Assembly (NCBI GenBank): GCA_016763285.1
Contig: JAESUC010000012.1
Span: 1-32,390, forward strand
Source of the DNA: Pseudomonas sp.
GTDB taxonomy: Bacteria; Pseudomonadota; Gammaproteobacteria; Pseudomonadales; Pseudomonadaceae
Direction of reading: 5' to 3'
DNA: 32,390 bases
The notes under the pieces are model-generated. The model did not search any database. It was not told the DNA's origin and saw only the letters and a list, made by a program, of their open reading frames with translations. This document shows positions 25,217-32,390 of the stretch, in pieces. The position numbers were made by a program, and so were the translations under genes. Position 1 is the first letter of the stretch. Each line of letters begins with the position of its first letter.

Positions 25217-26341
25217 ATGAAAATACGTCAGCTTACCCACATCAACCAGATCTCCCCTGCGCAATGGGAAGGCCTGCTCGGCAGTGCCTATCCGTTCCTG
25301 CGCCATGCCTTTCTGGCTGCGCTGGAGGACAGCGGTTCGGTCAGCGCTCAGCACGGCTGGGAGCCTGCTCATCTCGTGGTATTGGATGACGAGGGCCTGT
25401 TGCGTGCAGCCTTGCCTCTCTACCGCAAGATGCACTCCTACGGCGAATACGTTTTCGATTTCCAGTGGGCCCAGGCCTGGGAGCGCAGCGGACGCAGCTA
25501 CTACCCAAAGTATCTGGCGGCCGTGCCTTTCTCGCCGGTGCAGGGCCCAAGGCTGCTGTCACGCTGCGCTGAGAGTCGCGCCCGGATACTGGACTATCTC
25601 GATCAGGAACTGGATCGCAACGAGGTCTCGGGCATGCACCTGCTGTTCAACACGGGTGAAGAGGATCAGGCCTTGCACGCGGCAGGATGGGTCAGACGCC
25701 TGGGGTGCCAGTTTCACTGGTTCAATCGCGGGTACCAGGGCTTTGATGATTTTCTTGCTGCCTGCAACTCACGCAAGCGCAAGAACTTCCGCAAGGAGCG
25801 CCAGTCGGTGGCCGAGCAGGGGATCAGCTTCCATTGGCTGTCCGGCAGAGAGCTGACGCCTGCGGTCTGGGACGCCTTTTATCCGTTCTACGCCGCGACC
25901 TACCTCAAGCGCGGCCAAAATCCCTATCTCACGCCGGCGTTCTTCCAGATGCTTGGCGAAACAATGCCCGATGCCATTCGCCTGGTGTTCGCCCGGCAGG
26001 ATGGCCGCGATGTGGCCGGTGCCTTCTTCCTGGCGGACGACACCACCCTGTACGGTCGCTACTGGGGCTGCCTGGAGGAGTACGACCGCCTGCACTTCGA
26101 GACCTGTTTCTACCAGGGCATGGAACGCTGTATCGCCGAAGGTCTGGAGCGCTTCGACGCTGGCGCCCAGGGCGAGCACAAGCTGGTGCGCGGCTTCGAG
26201 CCCGTGCTGACCCAGTCCTGGCACAAATTGCAGGAACCGCTGCATGACGCTGTGGCGGATTTTCTAGTGCGTGAAGAGGAGGGTGTGCGGGGCTATCACG
26301 CCGATGCAAGGGAGTATCTGCCGTACCGACAGGTGGAGTAG
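25217..26341 (+). CDS. FemAB-like N-acyltransferase family protein (DUF482, GNAT fold)
   Basis: 374 residues. The pattern LGSAYPFLRHAFLAALEDSGSV..GWEPAHLVVLDD, then KMHSYGEYVFDFQWAQAW and the RKNFRKERQSVAEQGI stretch, is that of the family listed as peptidoglycan biosynthesis/recognition FemAB-like (PF04339). The C-terminal half (VAGAFFLADDTTLYGRYWGCLEEYDRLHFETCFYQGME) is a GNAT-like fold half. No signal peptide, so cytoplasmic. The actual acyl donor and acceptor are unknown despite the family name. The start at 25217 is chosen because homologues begin MKIRQL-like and the upstream extension runs into the terminator; the ribosome site is weak. Confidence 0.85.
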   Translation: MKIRQLTHINQISPAQWEGLLGSAYPFLRHAFLAALEDSGSVSAQHGWEPAHLVVLDDEGLLRAALPLYRKMHSYGEYVFDFQWAQAWERSGRSYYPKYLAAVPFSPVQGPRLLSRCAESRARILDYLDQELDRNEVSGMHLLFNTGEEDQALHAAGWVRRLGCQFHWFNRGYQGFDDFLAACNSRKRKNFRKERQSVAEQGISFHWLSGRELTPAVWDAFYPFYAATYLKRGQNPYLTPAFFQMLGETMPDAIRLVFARQDGRDVAGAFFLADDTTLYGRYWGCLEEYDRLHFETCFYQGMERCIAEGLERFDAGAQGEHKLVRGFEPVLTQSWHKLQEPLHDAVADFLVREEEGVRGYHADAREYLPYRQVE

Positions 26342-26510
26342 CCTGGCCGGCACATCATCGAGCAGCAGCTCGACGGTCCCAGGGGAGCGAGGCTCGCTGA
26401 AGATGCGTGCGTTCGGGTATGGCTCGGCGCTTCGTTAAAGCACGGCCCCCGGGATGTTCGAGCTCCTGCTCGTACACGGCTTTTCGGCTGGCGATAAGGC
26501 TGGAAAATGA

Positions 26511-26541
26511 GCGCGCAGAGCTGGCCTGCGCGCCCTTTGAC
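26511..26541 (-). terminator. Probable terminator of the cyclophilin gene (minus strand)
   Basis: A perfect 8-base stem GCGCGCAG / CTGCGCGC (26511-26518 with 26526-26533) lies just past the ppiA stop and, read on the minus strand, is followed by TCATTTTCC. The T run is imperfect. The rest of 26342-26510 shows only small GAGC/GCTC dyads and no gene. Confidence 0.6.
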
Positions 26542-27108
26542 TTACTCGGCCGGCGCTTCGACGCGCTCGATGCTCTGGATCACGACCGGGTTGGTCGGCA
26601 CGTTCTGGTGCATGCCGGTATTGGCGGTGGGGACCTTGGCGATGGTTTCGACCACGTGCTTACCGTCGATGACTTCACCGAATACGGCATAGCCGAAATC
26701 ACGACCGCCATGGTTGAGGAAATCGTTGTTGTTCAGGTTGATGAAGAACTGGCTGGTCGCACTGTCGACCACCTGGGTGCGGGCCATGGCGACGGTGTAC
26801 TTGTCGTTACGCAGGCCGTTGTCGGCTTCGTTCTTGATCGGTTTGCCGACGTCACGCTGCTTCATGTCGGGGGTAAAGCCGCCGCCCTGGATCATGAAAC
26901 CCGGCATCACCCGGTGGAAGATCAGGCCGTCATAGTGTCCGGCATCGGCATAGCGCAAAAAGTTCTCGACACTGACCGGTGCGGCCTCGGCATTGAGCTC
27001 CAGTTTGATATCGCCATGGGTGGTCTTGAGCAGTACCTGCGGGTTGTCTGCCAGGGCGGTGGTGGCGGCCAGCATCAGCGTGCAGGTGGCGACAAGGCGT
27101 TTCAGCAT
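26542..27108 (-). CDS. ppiA: Periplasmic peptidyl-prolyl cis-trans isomerase, cyclophilin type (PpiA-like)
   Basis: 188 residues. Signal peptide MLKRLVATCTLMLAATTALA, then a short cyclophilin core of bacterial periplasmic type: YDGLIFHRVMPGFMIQGGGF (active-site Arg and Phe), ATSQFFINLNNNDFLNHGG and DFGYAVFGEVIDGKHVVETIA. It speeds proline isomerisation during folding of exported proteins. ATG 27108 is preferred over 27123 because GGAGAG lies 8 bases before it and it begins the signal peptide. It is 35 bases downstream of the next hydrolase gene on the same strand, so the two are probably co-transcribed. Confidence 0.93.
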   Translation of the reverse strand: MLKRLVATCTLMLAATTALADNPQVLLKTTHGDIKLELNAEAAPVSVENFLRYADAGHYDGLIFHRVMPGFMIQGGGFTPDMKQRDVGKPIKNEADNGLRNDKYTVAMARTQVVDSATSQFFINLNNNDFLNHGGRDFGYAVFGEVIDGKHVVETIAKVPTANTGMHQNVPTNPVVIQSIERVEAPAE

Positions 27109-27143
27109 GGTCAATCTCTCCAAAGGAATGGTTAAAAATGAGT

Positions 27144-27956
27144 TCAGGCCGTTTTCTCGGCGGGTGCAGCAGAACCCGACTGGGCCAGAAAGTCCAGCAG
27201 TAGTCTGTTGAACAGGTCGGCCTGATCAATAGGCGTGCCGTGGCGCGAGTCCTGGATCACTTCCAGCCGGGCGTCGCCCAGACGGCAGACATATTCGCGC
27301 TTTTTCTCCACCGGGGTATAGTCCTGATCGCCACTGATGACCAGAACCGGACAGTTGATCCGGTCGAGCCGATCCGACACACCCCAGCCAACCAGGGCGC
27401 GCAGTGATGCCAGATAGGCGCGCCGATCATTCTCCAGCCAGCGGGCCTCGAAGGTTTCGCGAATGTCCTGCTGCTCGGGTTTGGGAAACAGCGTCTTGGC
27501 CAGCCCCCGTGCCACGGCGCTCAGGGGGAGCACGTGGGCGAAAAACAGGCGCTGGGCGACCAGCAGATATTCGCGGGGGCGTCGCGGAATCAGCTCCGGT
27601 CCGCTGTTGACGATGGTCAGGCTGGCCGGGATGTCGGGATGGTCGGTGGCCAGCTGGAACGCGATCATGCCGCCCATGGAAATGCCGACAATGTGCGGCT
27701 TGACCAGCTGCATGTGCTCAATGAACGCCAGGCAGTCATCGGCAAAGGCCTTGACGCTGTAACCCCCGGCGGGCTTGTCGCTTTTGCCGTGGCCGCGCAT
27801 GTCCAGGCACAGTACCCGGTAGCGGGGTAGCAGGGCGGGGATCTGGTGCTCCCAGTCGCGGCCGCTGGAGCCCAGCCCGTGGATCAGCAGTACCGGTTCG
27901 CCTGCGCCCTGGTCGGTATAATGCAGGTTGCAGCCGTTGAGTTGCAGGTAAGCCAT
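27144..27956 (-). CDS. Alpha/beta hydrolase fold protein
   Basis: 270 residues. HGLGSSGRDWE forms the oxyanion region, GISMGG contains nucleophile Ser93, SGDQDYTP the acid and DSRHGTPIDQ the His of the triad; CLDMRGHGKSDKP is the typical strand 4 block. It is cytoplasmic, without a signal peptide. Related enzymes include 3-oxoadipate enol-lactonases, esterases and dehalogenases; no aromatic-catabolism genes are nearby to choose among them. The ATG follows AAAGGAAAGGACTC. Confidence 0.9.
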   Translation of the reverse strand: MAYLQLNGCNLHYTDQGAGEPVLLIHGLGSSGRDWEHQIPALLPRYRVLCLDMRGHGKSDKPAGGYSVKAFADDCLAFIEHMQLVKPHIVGISMGGMIAFQLATDHPDIPASLTIVNSGPELIPRRPREYLLVAQRLFFAHVLPLSAVARGLAKTLFPKPEQQDIRETFEARWLENDRRAYLASLRALVGWGVSDRLDRINCPVLVISGDQDYTPVEKKREYVCRLGDARLEVIQDSRHGTPIDQADLFNRLLLDFLAQSGSAAPAEKTA

Positions 27957-28139
27957 GAGTCCTTTCCTTTAGAGTCGACCCGGTATCGGTCCGGAGCAGG
28001 TAATATCTGGAGAGCATGCCTTGCCGATATCGGTTTGTCATCGCCTGTAAGCTTGCACTTGAATCCTCGCGCAGAACTTTGCCCCCGGATAGAGTCCAAG
28101 AGGGACAGGTTCAGCGGATTCCTTTCAAGGAGGTTTACC

Positions 28140-28478
28140 ATGAAACAGTTACTGATTGTCGGTTTGTTGGCCCTTTCCCTGCCGGTTTTTGCCCAGCAGG
28201 GTGTCTCGCCGCTGGGTTTCCCGGTAGACGTGGAGTTGAAGGCCGGAGGGCTGGATCTGGTCAATACCGACACTGGTGATGTGGGCAATGTGGCCACCGT
28301 GACGCTGCTCAACCAGGACCGTCGGGAGGCGTTCTGCGTCGCTACCTTCGTCAACGGCCCGGAGCGTCCGTCTCCGCTGCGCGTGCGGCTGGCGCCGGGC
28401 GAGAAGACGGTGCTGACCCAGGCGTTCCAGCGCGAGATCGTGCGTGTGCGCGTGAGTATCGAGTGCAATGAGGACTGA
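28140..28478 (+). CDS. Small secreted protein, paralogue A of a pair (function unknown)
   Basis: 112 residues. Signal peptide MKQLLIVGLLALSLPVFAQQ, then a short beta-rich domain with a Cys in AFCVATF and another in SIECNED near the end, able to form one disulfide. Similar small Pseudomonas proteins are, as I recall, sometimes labelled 3-phosphoglycerate kinase; at this length, with a signal peptide and no kinase motif, that label cannot be right. The ribosome site AAGGAGGT is near-perfect, suggesting strong translation. A paralogue lies beyond the LysR gene at 29439-29801. Confidence 0.85.
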   Translation: MKQLLIVGLLALSLPVFAQQGVSPLGFPVDVELKAGGLDLVNTDTGDVGNVATVTLLNQDRREAFCVATFVNGPERPSPLRVRLAPGEKTVLTQAFQREIVRVRVSIECNED

Positions 28479-28484
28479 GCCCGT

Positions 28485-29372
28485 TCACTCGGCCATGGAA
28501 TGTTCGATCAGCAGATCCGCCAGGATCTGTGTGGCCGGCCCCAGCGGTTTGTCCTTGTTGGCGTACAGATAGAGAAAGTGAGATCTCCTTGCGCCCTGCT
28601 GCAGGGGGAGCGGGGCGAGCCGGCCCTGCTTCAGCTCCTCGGTAATTTCATGCTCCGGTAGCCATGCGAAGCCCAGCCCACTGGCGACCAGCGTGGCGGC
28701 TGTGCCCAGGCTCGCCACGGTCCAGCGCTGTTCGGCACCCAGCCAGCCGGAGTCCACCGGATGGTGTCCCGAATCGCGAATGACCACCTGCAGCTGGGTT
28801 TGCAGGTCGTCGTGGGTGAGCGCCCGGTTCATCTGGTGCAGCGGATGGTCCGGGTTGGCCACTGCAACAAAGTCCACAGCGTTGATCTGGTGCGGCAGAT
28901 AACCGGCGATGCTCATGCCGGAGATCGCCAGGTCGGCGGAATCATTCAGTAAACAATCCTCCACCCCCGACAGGACTTCCTCCCGTAACTGTACGCGGCA
29001 GCCCTGGCTCAGGGGCATGAAGGCCCTGAGTGCGTTTGCCAGACGCCAGGTAGGGTAAGCCGCATCCACCACCAGGCGAACTTCCGGTTCCCAGCCCTGG
29101 TCCATATTGAAAGCCAGTGTCTCGAGCTGGCTGGCTTGCTTGAGCAGGTTGCGTGACCGGCGCAGCAATACCGCGCCCGCCTCTGTGAGAGTCGCCTTGC
29201 GGCCAATGATCTCCAGCAGCGGCACGCCCAGTTGCTCCTGCATGCGGGCAACGGTGTAACTCACCGAAGACTGTGAACGATGCAATACCTCTGCGGCCTG
29301 GGCAAAGCCCCCGCAATCGACCACAGCCTGCAGGGTTCGCCATTGTTCCAGAGTAACGCGTGGGGCTTTCAT
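28485..29372 (-). CDS. LysR-family transcriptional regulator
   Basis: 295 residues. N-terminal winged helix-turn-helix: LEQWRTLQAVVDCGGFAQAAEVLHRSQSSVSYTVARMQEQLGVPLLE, followed by the linker helix and a two-lobed effector domain (about 92-290; VRLVVDAAYPTWRLANAL, LAISGMS, LGTAATLVASGLGFAWLPEHEI). It is a typical LysR length. Its stop is 6 bases from the convergent paralogue A, and it is divergent from paralogue B across 66 bases, so paralogue B is the likely target. The effector is unknown. AGGACAG precedes the start. Confidence 0.92.
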   Translation of the reverse strand: MKAPRVTLEQWRTLQAVVDCGGFAQAAEVLHRSQSSVSYTVARMQEQLGVPLLEIIGRKATLTEAGAVLLRRSRNLLKQASQLETLAFNMDQGWEPEVRLVVDAAYPTWRLANALRAFMPLSQGCRVQLREEVLSGVEDCLLNDSADLAISGMSIAGYLPHQINAVDFVAVANPDHPLHQMNRALTHDDLQTQLQVVIRDSGHHPVDSGWLGAEQRWTVASLGTAATLVASGLGFAWLPEHEITEELKQGRLAPLPLQQGARRSHFLYLYANKDKPLGPATQILADLLIEHSMAE

Positions 29373-29438
29373 GCTGTCTGTCCTGACGCTGTTTATTTAC
29401 GTTGTCCAATAAAACGCGATCCCGCAAGGAGATTCACG
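29373..29438. promoter_or_regulatory. Divergent promoter region between lysR and paralogue B, with a LysR-box-like dyad
   Basis: An inverted repeat TTTATT-N10-AATAAA sits at 29392-29413 in this 66-base interval. An AT-rich dyad of that size midway between a LysR gene and its divergent neighbour is the classic operator position. The sequence is markedly more AT-rich than its surroundings. Confidence 0.5.
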
Positions 29439-29801
29439 ATGAAATATCTGCTTTCGCTCTGCCTGCTCACCCTGTCGCTGCCATTGCTGGCCCAGACCAC
29501 GCTCAACGCGGGCGTGACCACCGACCCCCTGGGGCCCGGCGCCTTTCCGATCGAGGTGGACCTGCAGGCGGAAGGTCTGGACATTGAAACCGACACCAGC
29601 AATGTCGGCAACGTAGTGGCGGTCATTCTCACCAATCAGGGCGAGCAGAGAGCACAGTGTACCGTGACCTTCCACAACGGTCCCGAGGTCGCCGGACCGG
29701 TGCGGGTCAATATTGCTCCGGGTGCGCAGGTCGAAGCCACTGAAAGCCTGCAACGGGCAGTGATCCGGGTGCGCGCGGATGTCGAGTGCGAGCGCGCCTG
29801 A
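29439..29801 (+). CDS. Small secreted protein, paralogue B of a pair (function unknown)
   Basis: 120 residues. Signal peptide MKYLLSLCLLTLSLPLLAQ and a mature domain matching paralogue A along its length: FPIEVDLQAEGLDIETDTSNVGNVVAV, then QCTVTFHNGPE, VRVNIAPG, VIRVRADVECERA. The two Cys positions are conserved between the paralogues, and the pattern suggests a small Ig-like beta sandwich. AAGGAG lies 8 bases before the ATG. Probably controlled by the divergent LysR. Confidence 0.85.
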   Translation: MKYLLSLCLLTLSLPLLAQTTLNAGVTTDPLGPGAFPIEVDLQAEGLDIETDTSNVGNVVAVILTNQGEQRAQCTVTFHNGPEVAGPVRVNIAPGAQVEATESLQRAVIRVRADVECERA

Positions 29802-29832
29802 GCCAGGCATGACATAACGGCCCGCCGGGCTG

Positions 29833-30822
29833 TCACCGGTATTCGCCCGGAGTCAGTCCGGTCCATTTCTTGAACGCCCGGTGGAACGCGGAGGGTTCGG
29901 AAAAGCCGAGCAGGGCCGCCAGATCCTGAATCGGCATATCCTGGCGTGACAGGTGATAGATGGCGATGTCGCGCCTGAGATGATCCTTGAGCTCCTGATA
30001 GGAGGTGCCTTCCTCGCGCAGGTGTCGTCTGAGCGTGGGTGGGCTCATGCTCAGCTGGCTGGCGACTGACTCCATGTCCGGCATTTCATTCCCCACGTTG
30101 CGCCCGATCAGCTGACGGATACGGCCTGACAGGCTATTACCGAAATCCCGGCGCGACAGAAGATCCGAGGGCGACTGTTCCAGAAACCGCTTGAGTGTGC
30201 GCGCATCCTGGATCAGGGGCATCTGCATGTAGCTGCGTGGAATGGCCAGAGCCGTCACCGGTTGCTCGAAATGCAAACGGCATCCGAAGATCAGCTGGTA
30301 TTCCTGGTGATGCATCGGTGCCGGATAGGCAAAACTGGCCTGCTCCAGCGGAATCCGCTTGCCGATCAGCCAGCTCGCCAGGCGATGCCAGATCACCAGC
30401 AGCGACTCGGTCAGGAAGTGATCGGGGTCATCCATCATGTGGGTATCGATCTCCAGCCAGATCACCTCGTCGGCCTCGCGCATGCTGATGCCCGGGTTGT
30501 CGGCAAACAGGCCATAGAACAGCATCCCCCGCTGCAGGGCGCGCTCCAGGGTCGGGCAGTGGATCAGCGCATGGCACATCATGGCAAAGGTGCCCGGGCG
30601 GCTGCGTACCGGCCCGAACCCCATCAGCTCATCCTCCAGGGTATCCCACAGCTGCTGGATCAGGCGGGCGTACTGCTGGGCGTCCACGCGCATGCGCGGC
30701 TGTTCCAGCAGGTCAGGGTTGATGCCCGCCGCCAGCAACAGGGCGCGATTGTCGTGCCCATGGCGCTGCGCGCCGCGCAGGGCGGCTCGAACGAAATGAA
30801 TGGCGACGGACCTGTTGCTCAT
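29833..30822 (-). CDS. AraC-family transcriptional regulator (Arabinose_bd/OruR-like)
   Basis: 329 residues from the MSNRSVAIHFVRAALRGAQ methionine; a GTG at 30864 would add 14 polar residues without a ribosome site. The N-terminal 200 residues match the AraC-type effector domain PF12625 (HALIHCPTLERALQRGMLFYGLF). The C-terminal double helix-turn-helix reads MESVASQLSMSPPTLRRHLREEGTSYQELKDHLRRDIAIYHL and IQDLAALLGFSEPSAFHRAFKKWTGLTPGEYR. Members of this subgroup respond to amino acids or lipid-derived compounds. It is divergent from the acyl-CoA dehydrogenase gene, which it probably controls. Confidence 0.92.
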   Translation of the reverse strand: MSNRSVAIHFVRAALRGAQRHGHDNRALLLAAGINPDLLEQPRMRVDAQQYARLIQQLWDTLEDELMGFGPVRSRPGTFAMMCHALIHCPTLERALQRGMLFYGLFADNPGISMREADEVIWLEIDTHMMDDPDHFLTESLLVIWHRLASWLIGKRIPLEQASFAYPAPMHHQEYQLIFGCRLHFEQPVTALAIPRSYMQMPLIQDARTLKRFLEQSPSDLLSRRDFGNSLSGRIRQLIGRNVGNEMPDMESVASQLSMSPPTLRRHLREEGTSYQELKDHLRRDIAIYHLSRQDMPIQDLAALLGFSEPSAFHRAFKKWTGLTPGEYR

Positions 30823-30931
30823 GGCGGCTGGCGTTCTCCGGAGGGCTGCGGACGAGTTAGCCACAGGGCCGGGCGTGCCGCAACCGCAGACCTGCGGGCA
30901 AAATGGTCAATTGCGATGAGCGCAGCTGTCA

Positions 30932-30960
30932 TTGAGCAGCGCACAGGGCGGGGCTAGTCT
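30932..30960 (+). promoter_or_regulatory. Candidate sigma-70 promoter of the acyl-CoA dehydrogenase gene
   Basis: TTGAGC (30932-30937) and TAGTCT (30955-30960) are separated by exactly 17 bases, placing a transcript start about 20 bases before the ATG at 30988. AGCGCAG/AGCAGCGC direct-repeat-like sequences overlap and precede the -35, where an AraC activator would bind. Confidence 0.45.
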
Positions 30961-30987
30961 GGACCGACAACAATCAGGAGTCCCGCC

Positions 30988-32127
30988 ATGCAGCGCATAC
31001 ACTTCGACACCGAGCACCGGATGTTCCGCGAATCCTTCCGTAGTTTCCTGCAAAAGGAGGTGGTCCCGCATCAGGACGCCTGGGAGGAGGCCGGTATGGT
31101 CGACCGCGAGGTCTGGACCAAAGCCGGCGCCTTGGGGTTTCTGCTGCCCTGGGCGGACGAAGCCTACGGCGGTGCGGGCCTCAAGGACTTTCGCTACGAG
31201 CAGATCATGAGCGAGGAGCTGGCCTATATCAACGAGCCGGGGTTCATGCTGCCGCTGCACTCGGCACTCTGCGGACCCTACATTTCCGAATATGGCAGCG
31301 AAGAGCAGAAGCAGCGCTGGTTACCTTCGATCATCCGCGGTGAAACCATCCTCGCCGTCGCCATGACCGAACCCGGCGCCGGCTCGGATCTGGCCGGCAT
31401 GCGCACCACCGCCGTGGAGCAGGGCGACCATTATGTGCTCAACGGCTCCAAGACCTACATCTCCAACGGTCTGCTCAGCGACCTGGTCATCGTGGCCGCC
31501 AAGACCGATCCGGCCAACAAGCACGCCATGGGACTGTTTCTGGTCGAGCGCGGCATGGCAGGCTTCGAGCGCGGTCGCAAGCTGAAGAAAATGGGCATGC
31601 ACAGCCAGGACACCGCCGAGTTGTTCTTCAACGACGTGAAGGTCCCCAAAGCCAACCTGCTGGGTGATGGCAAGGCCGGCTTCATCTACCTGATGCAGAT
31701 GCTTGCCCAGGAACGCCTGACCAATGCCTGCGGCGCCGTGGCCGGAGCCGAAGCGGCGTTCCGCGCAACCCTGGAATACGTGCACGAACGCAAGGCCTTC
31801 GGCAAACCGATAGCCGAATTTCAGAACACCCGCTTCAAGCTTGCCGAATTGCGCACCCAGATCGACGTCGCCCAATGCTTCGTCGACCGCTGCGTGATGG
31901 ACCATAACGAGAAGAAGCTGACCGCCGAAGTCGCCGCCGAAGCCAAGCTGTTCACCACCGAGTTGCTGGGCAAGGCGGTGGATGAGGGCGTGCAGCTACA
32001 TGGTGGCGCTGGCTACATGTGGGAATACCCGATCTGCCGGATGTACGCCAATGCCAGGATCCAGCGAATATTCGCCGGGACCTCGGAGATCATGAAGGAG
32101 ATCATCAGCCGGGGGCTGAAGCTGTAA
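30988..32127 (+). CDS. Acyl-CoA dehydrogenase, long-chain (LCAD)-like
   Basis: 379 residues. It oxidises acyl-CoA to trans-2-enoyl-CoA using FAD and electron-transfer flavoprotein. Signature 1 is AMTEPGAGSDLAGM and signature 2 GGAGYMWEYPICRMYANARIQRIFAGTSEI. The position of the usual MCAD-type catalytic Glu (YEGT) is Ala here (FAGT). Instead Glu242 in AQERLTNA lies where long-chain and isovaleryl-type enzymes carry their base. The C-terminus IMKEIISRGLKL also resembles LCAD. AGGAGTCCCGCC precedes the ATG. Divergent from an AraC regulator. The enzyme class is firm; chain length is inference. Confidence 0.93.
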   Translation: MQRIHFDTEHRMFRESFRSFLQKEVVPHQDAWEEAGMVDREVWTKAGALGFLLPWADEAYGGAGLKDFRYEQIMSEELAYINEPGFMLPLHSALCGPYISEYGSEEQKQRWLPSIIRGETILAVAMTEPGAGSDLAGMRTTAVEQGDHYVLNGSKTYISNGLLSDLVIVAAKTDPANKHAMGLFLVERGMAGFERGRKLKKMGMHSQDTAELFFNDVKVPKANLLGDGKAGFIYLMQMLAQERLTNACGAVAGAEAAFRATLEYVHERKAFGKPIAEFQNTRFKLAELRTQIDVAQCFVDRCVMDHNEKKLTAEVAAEAKLFTTELLGKAVDEGVQLHGGAGYMWEYPICRMYANARIQRIFAGTSEIMKEIISRGLKL

Positions 32128-32139
32128 GCCCACCCTAAA

Positions 32140-32359
32140 CGTCATCCTCGCGAACGCGGGGATCCATTGTCGGGTCAGCTTGGGCGAATGGGTCGGTGCG
32201 TGCTGCACCACGTCAAAATGGGTTCCTGCTTTCGCGGGAACGACGGTGGTTTGTTAGGGCTTGCTGTGCAGTTCCCAGAGACCGCCTGGATTCCCGCCTT
32301 CGCGGGAATGACGGGGTGGGGCGGGAATGACGAGTTGGGGCGAGAATGACGGGGTGGAG
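32140..32359. repeat. REP-like palindromic repeat cluster with a 19-base tandem array
   Basis: Three degenerate palindromic units of the CCCGC-TTCG-GCGGG kind lie at about 32140-32166, 32219-32246 and 32287-32315; the last has a clean stem ATTCCCGC / GCGGGAAT (32290-32309). From 32303 a 19-base unit beginning CGGGAATGAC repeats three times in tandem (32303-32321, 32322-32340, 32341-32359) with a few changes. Such elements are dispersed in many Gammaproteobacteria and can stabilise mRNA ends or stop transcription. The cluster directly follows the acyl-CoA dehydrogenase gene. Confidence 0.75.
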
Positions 32360-32363
32360 CGAA

Positions 32364-32390
32364 CGCGGAGCCCATTGCCAATACTCCGCG
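32364..32390. terminator. Inverted repeat at the window edge (possible terminator)
   Basis: CGCGGAG-N13-CTCCGCG forms a 7-base dyad that ends exactly at the window border, so whether a T run follows cannot be seen. Confidence 0.3.

Noticed and set aside
28140-29801. 3-phosphoglycerate kinase identity for the small secreted proteins
   Set aside because: At about 115 residues with a signal peptide and no nucleotide-binding motif they cannot be that enzyme.
29818-29830. GCCC-GCC-GGGC dyad between paralogue B and the araC gene as a shared terminator
   Set aside because: Three-base loop and 4-base arms without T tracts on either strand; too weak.
32175-32381. 68-residue minus-strand ORF containing VIPAKAGIQ
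   Set aside because: This peptide is the well-known spurious translation of REP-like repeats; the ORF lies wholly within the repeat cluster and has no ribosome site.

Overview
The window looks like chromosomal DNA of a gamma-proteobacterium of the Pseudomonadaceae, possibly the marine Halopseudomonas/pertucinogena side of the family. The basis is protein similarity recognised by eye (tandem FadD1/FadD2, HrpA, a PA3286-type KASIII, small secreted Pseudomonas-type proteins), moderately GC-rich coding DNA and Pseudomonas-like gene order. No tRNA, rRNA, CRISPR array, insertion sequence or phage gene was seen.

Layout. (1) 1-5054, fatty-acid activation: a partial phaJ/MaoC-type enoyl-CoA hydratase and an alpha/beta hydrolase on the minus strand, divergent from two tandem long-chain acyl-CoA synthetase genes (fadD2, fadD1), each closed by its own intrinsic terminator. 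(2) 5175-16293, a complete chemosensory operon on the plus strand: a membrane-anchored receptor-like protein with a CheZ-like motif, CheY, a STAS protein, CheA, a classical transmembrane chemoreceptor, CheW, CheR, CheD and CheB, followed by a PAS histidine kinase and a NarL-type response regulator. Many of the junctions are stop/start overlaps. (3) 16459-21792: the RNA helicase HrpA and a KASIII-like enzyme of the type that feeds beta-oxidation intermediates back into fatty-acid synthesis. (4) 21803-26341: a secreted GH43 endo-arabinanase (minus), a general porin, a lipoprotein and a FemAB-like acyltransferase. (5) 26511-27956 (minus): a periplasmic cyclophilin and an alpha/beta hydrolase. (6) 28140-32127: two paralogous small secreted proteins on either side of a LysR regulator, then an AraC regulator divergent from an acyl-CoA dehydrogenase. 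(7) 32128-32390: a cluster of REP-like repeats.

How it fits together. From memory of the P. aeruginosa map, fadD1/fadD2, hrpA and PA3286 lie near one another there, so the roughly 11 kb chemosensory operon appears to sit inside a fatty-acid neighbourhood. Its core order (Y-A-MCP-W-R-D-B) resembles P. aeruginosa Che2 with MCP and CheW swapped, plus a STAS gene, a two-component pair and an unusual first gene.

The most interesting signal is that first gene. It encodes an intact chemoreceptor signalling hairpin with no ligand-binding domain, followed by an FQDxTxQ motif like the CheZ phosphatase active site and a linker ending in a short hydrophobic tail. It lies directly upstream of cheY in an operon with no separate cheZ, cheC or cheX. 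It could be an array-tethered CheY-P phosphatase. Its start codon also lies just behind a perfect hairpin that buries its ribosome-binding site.
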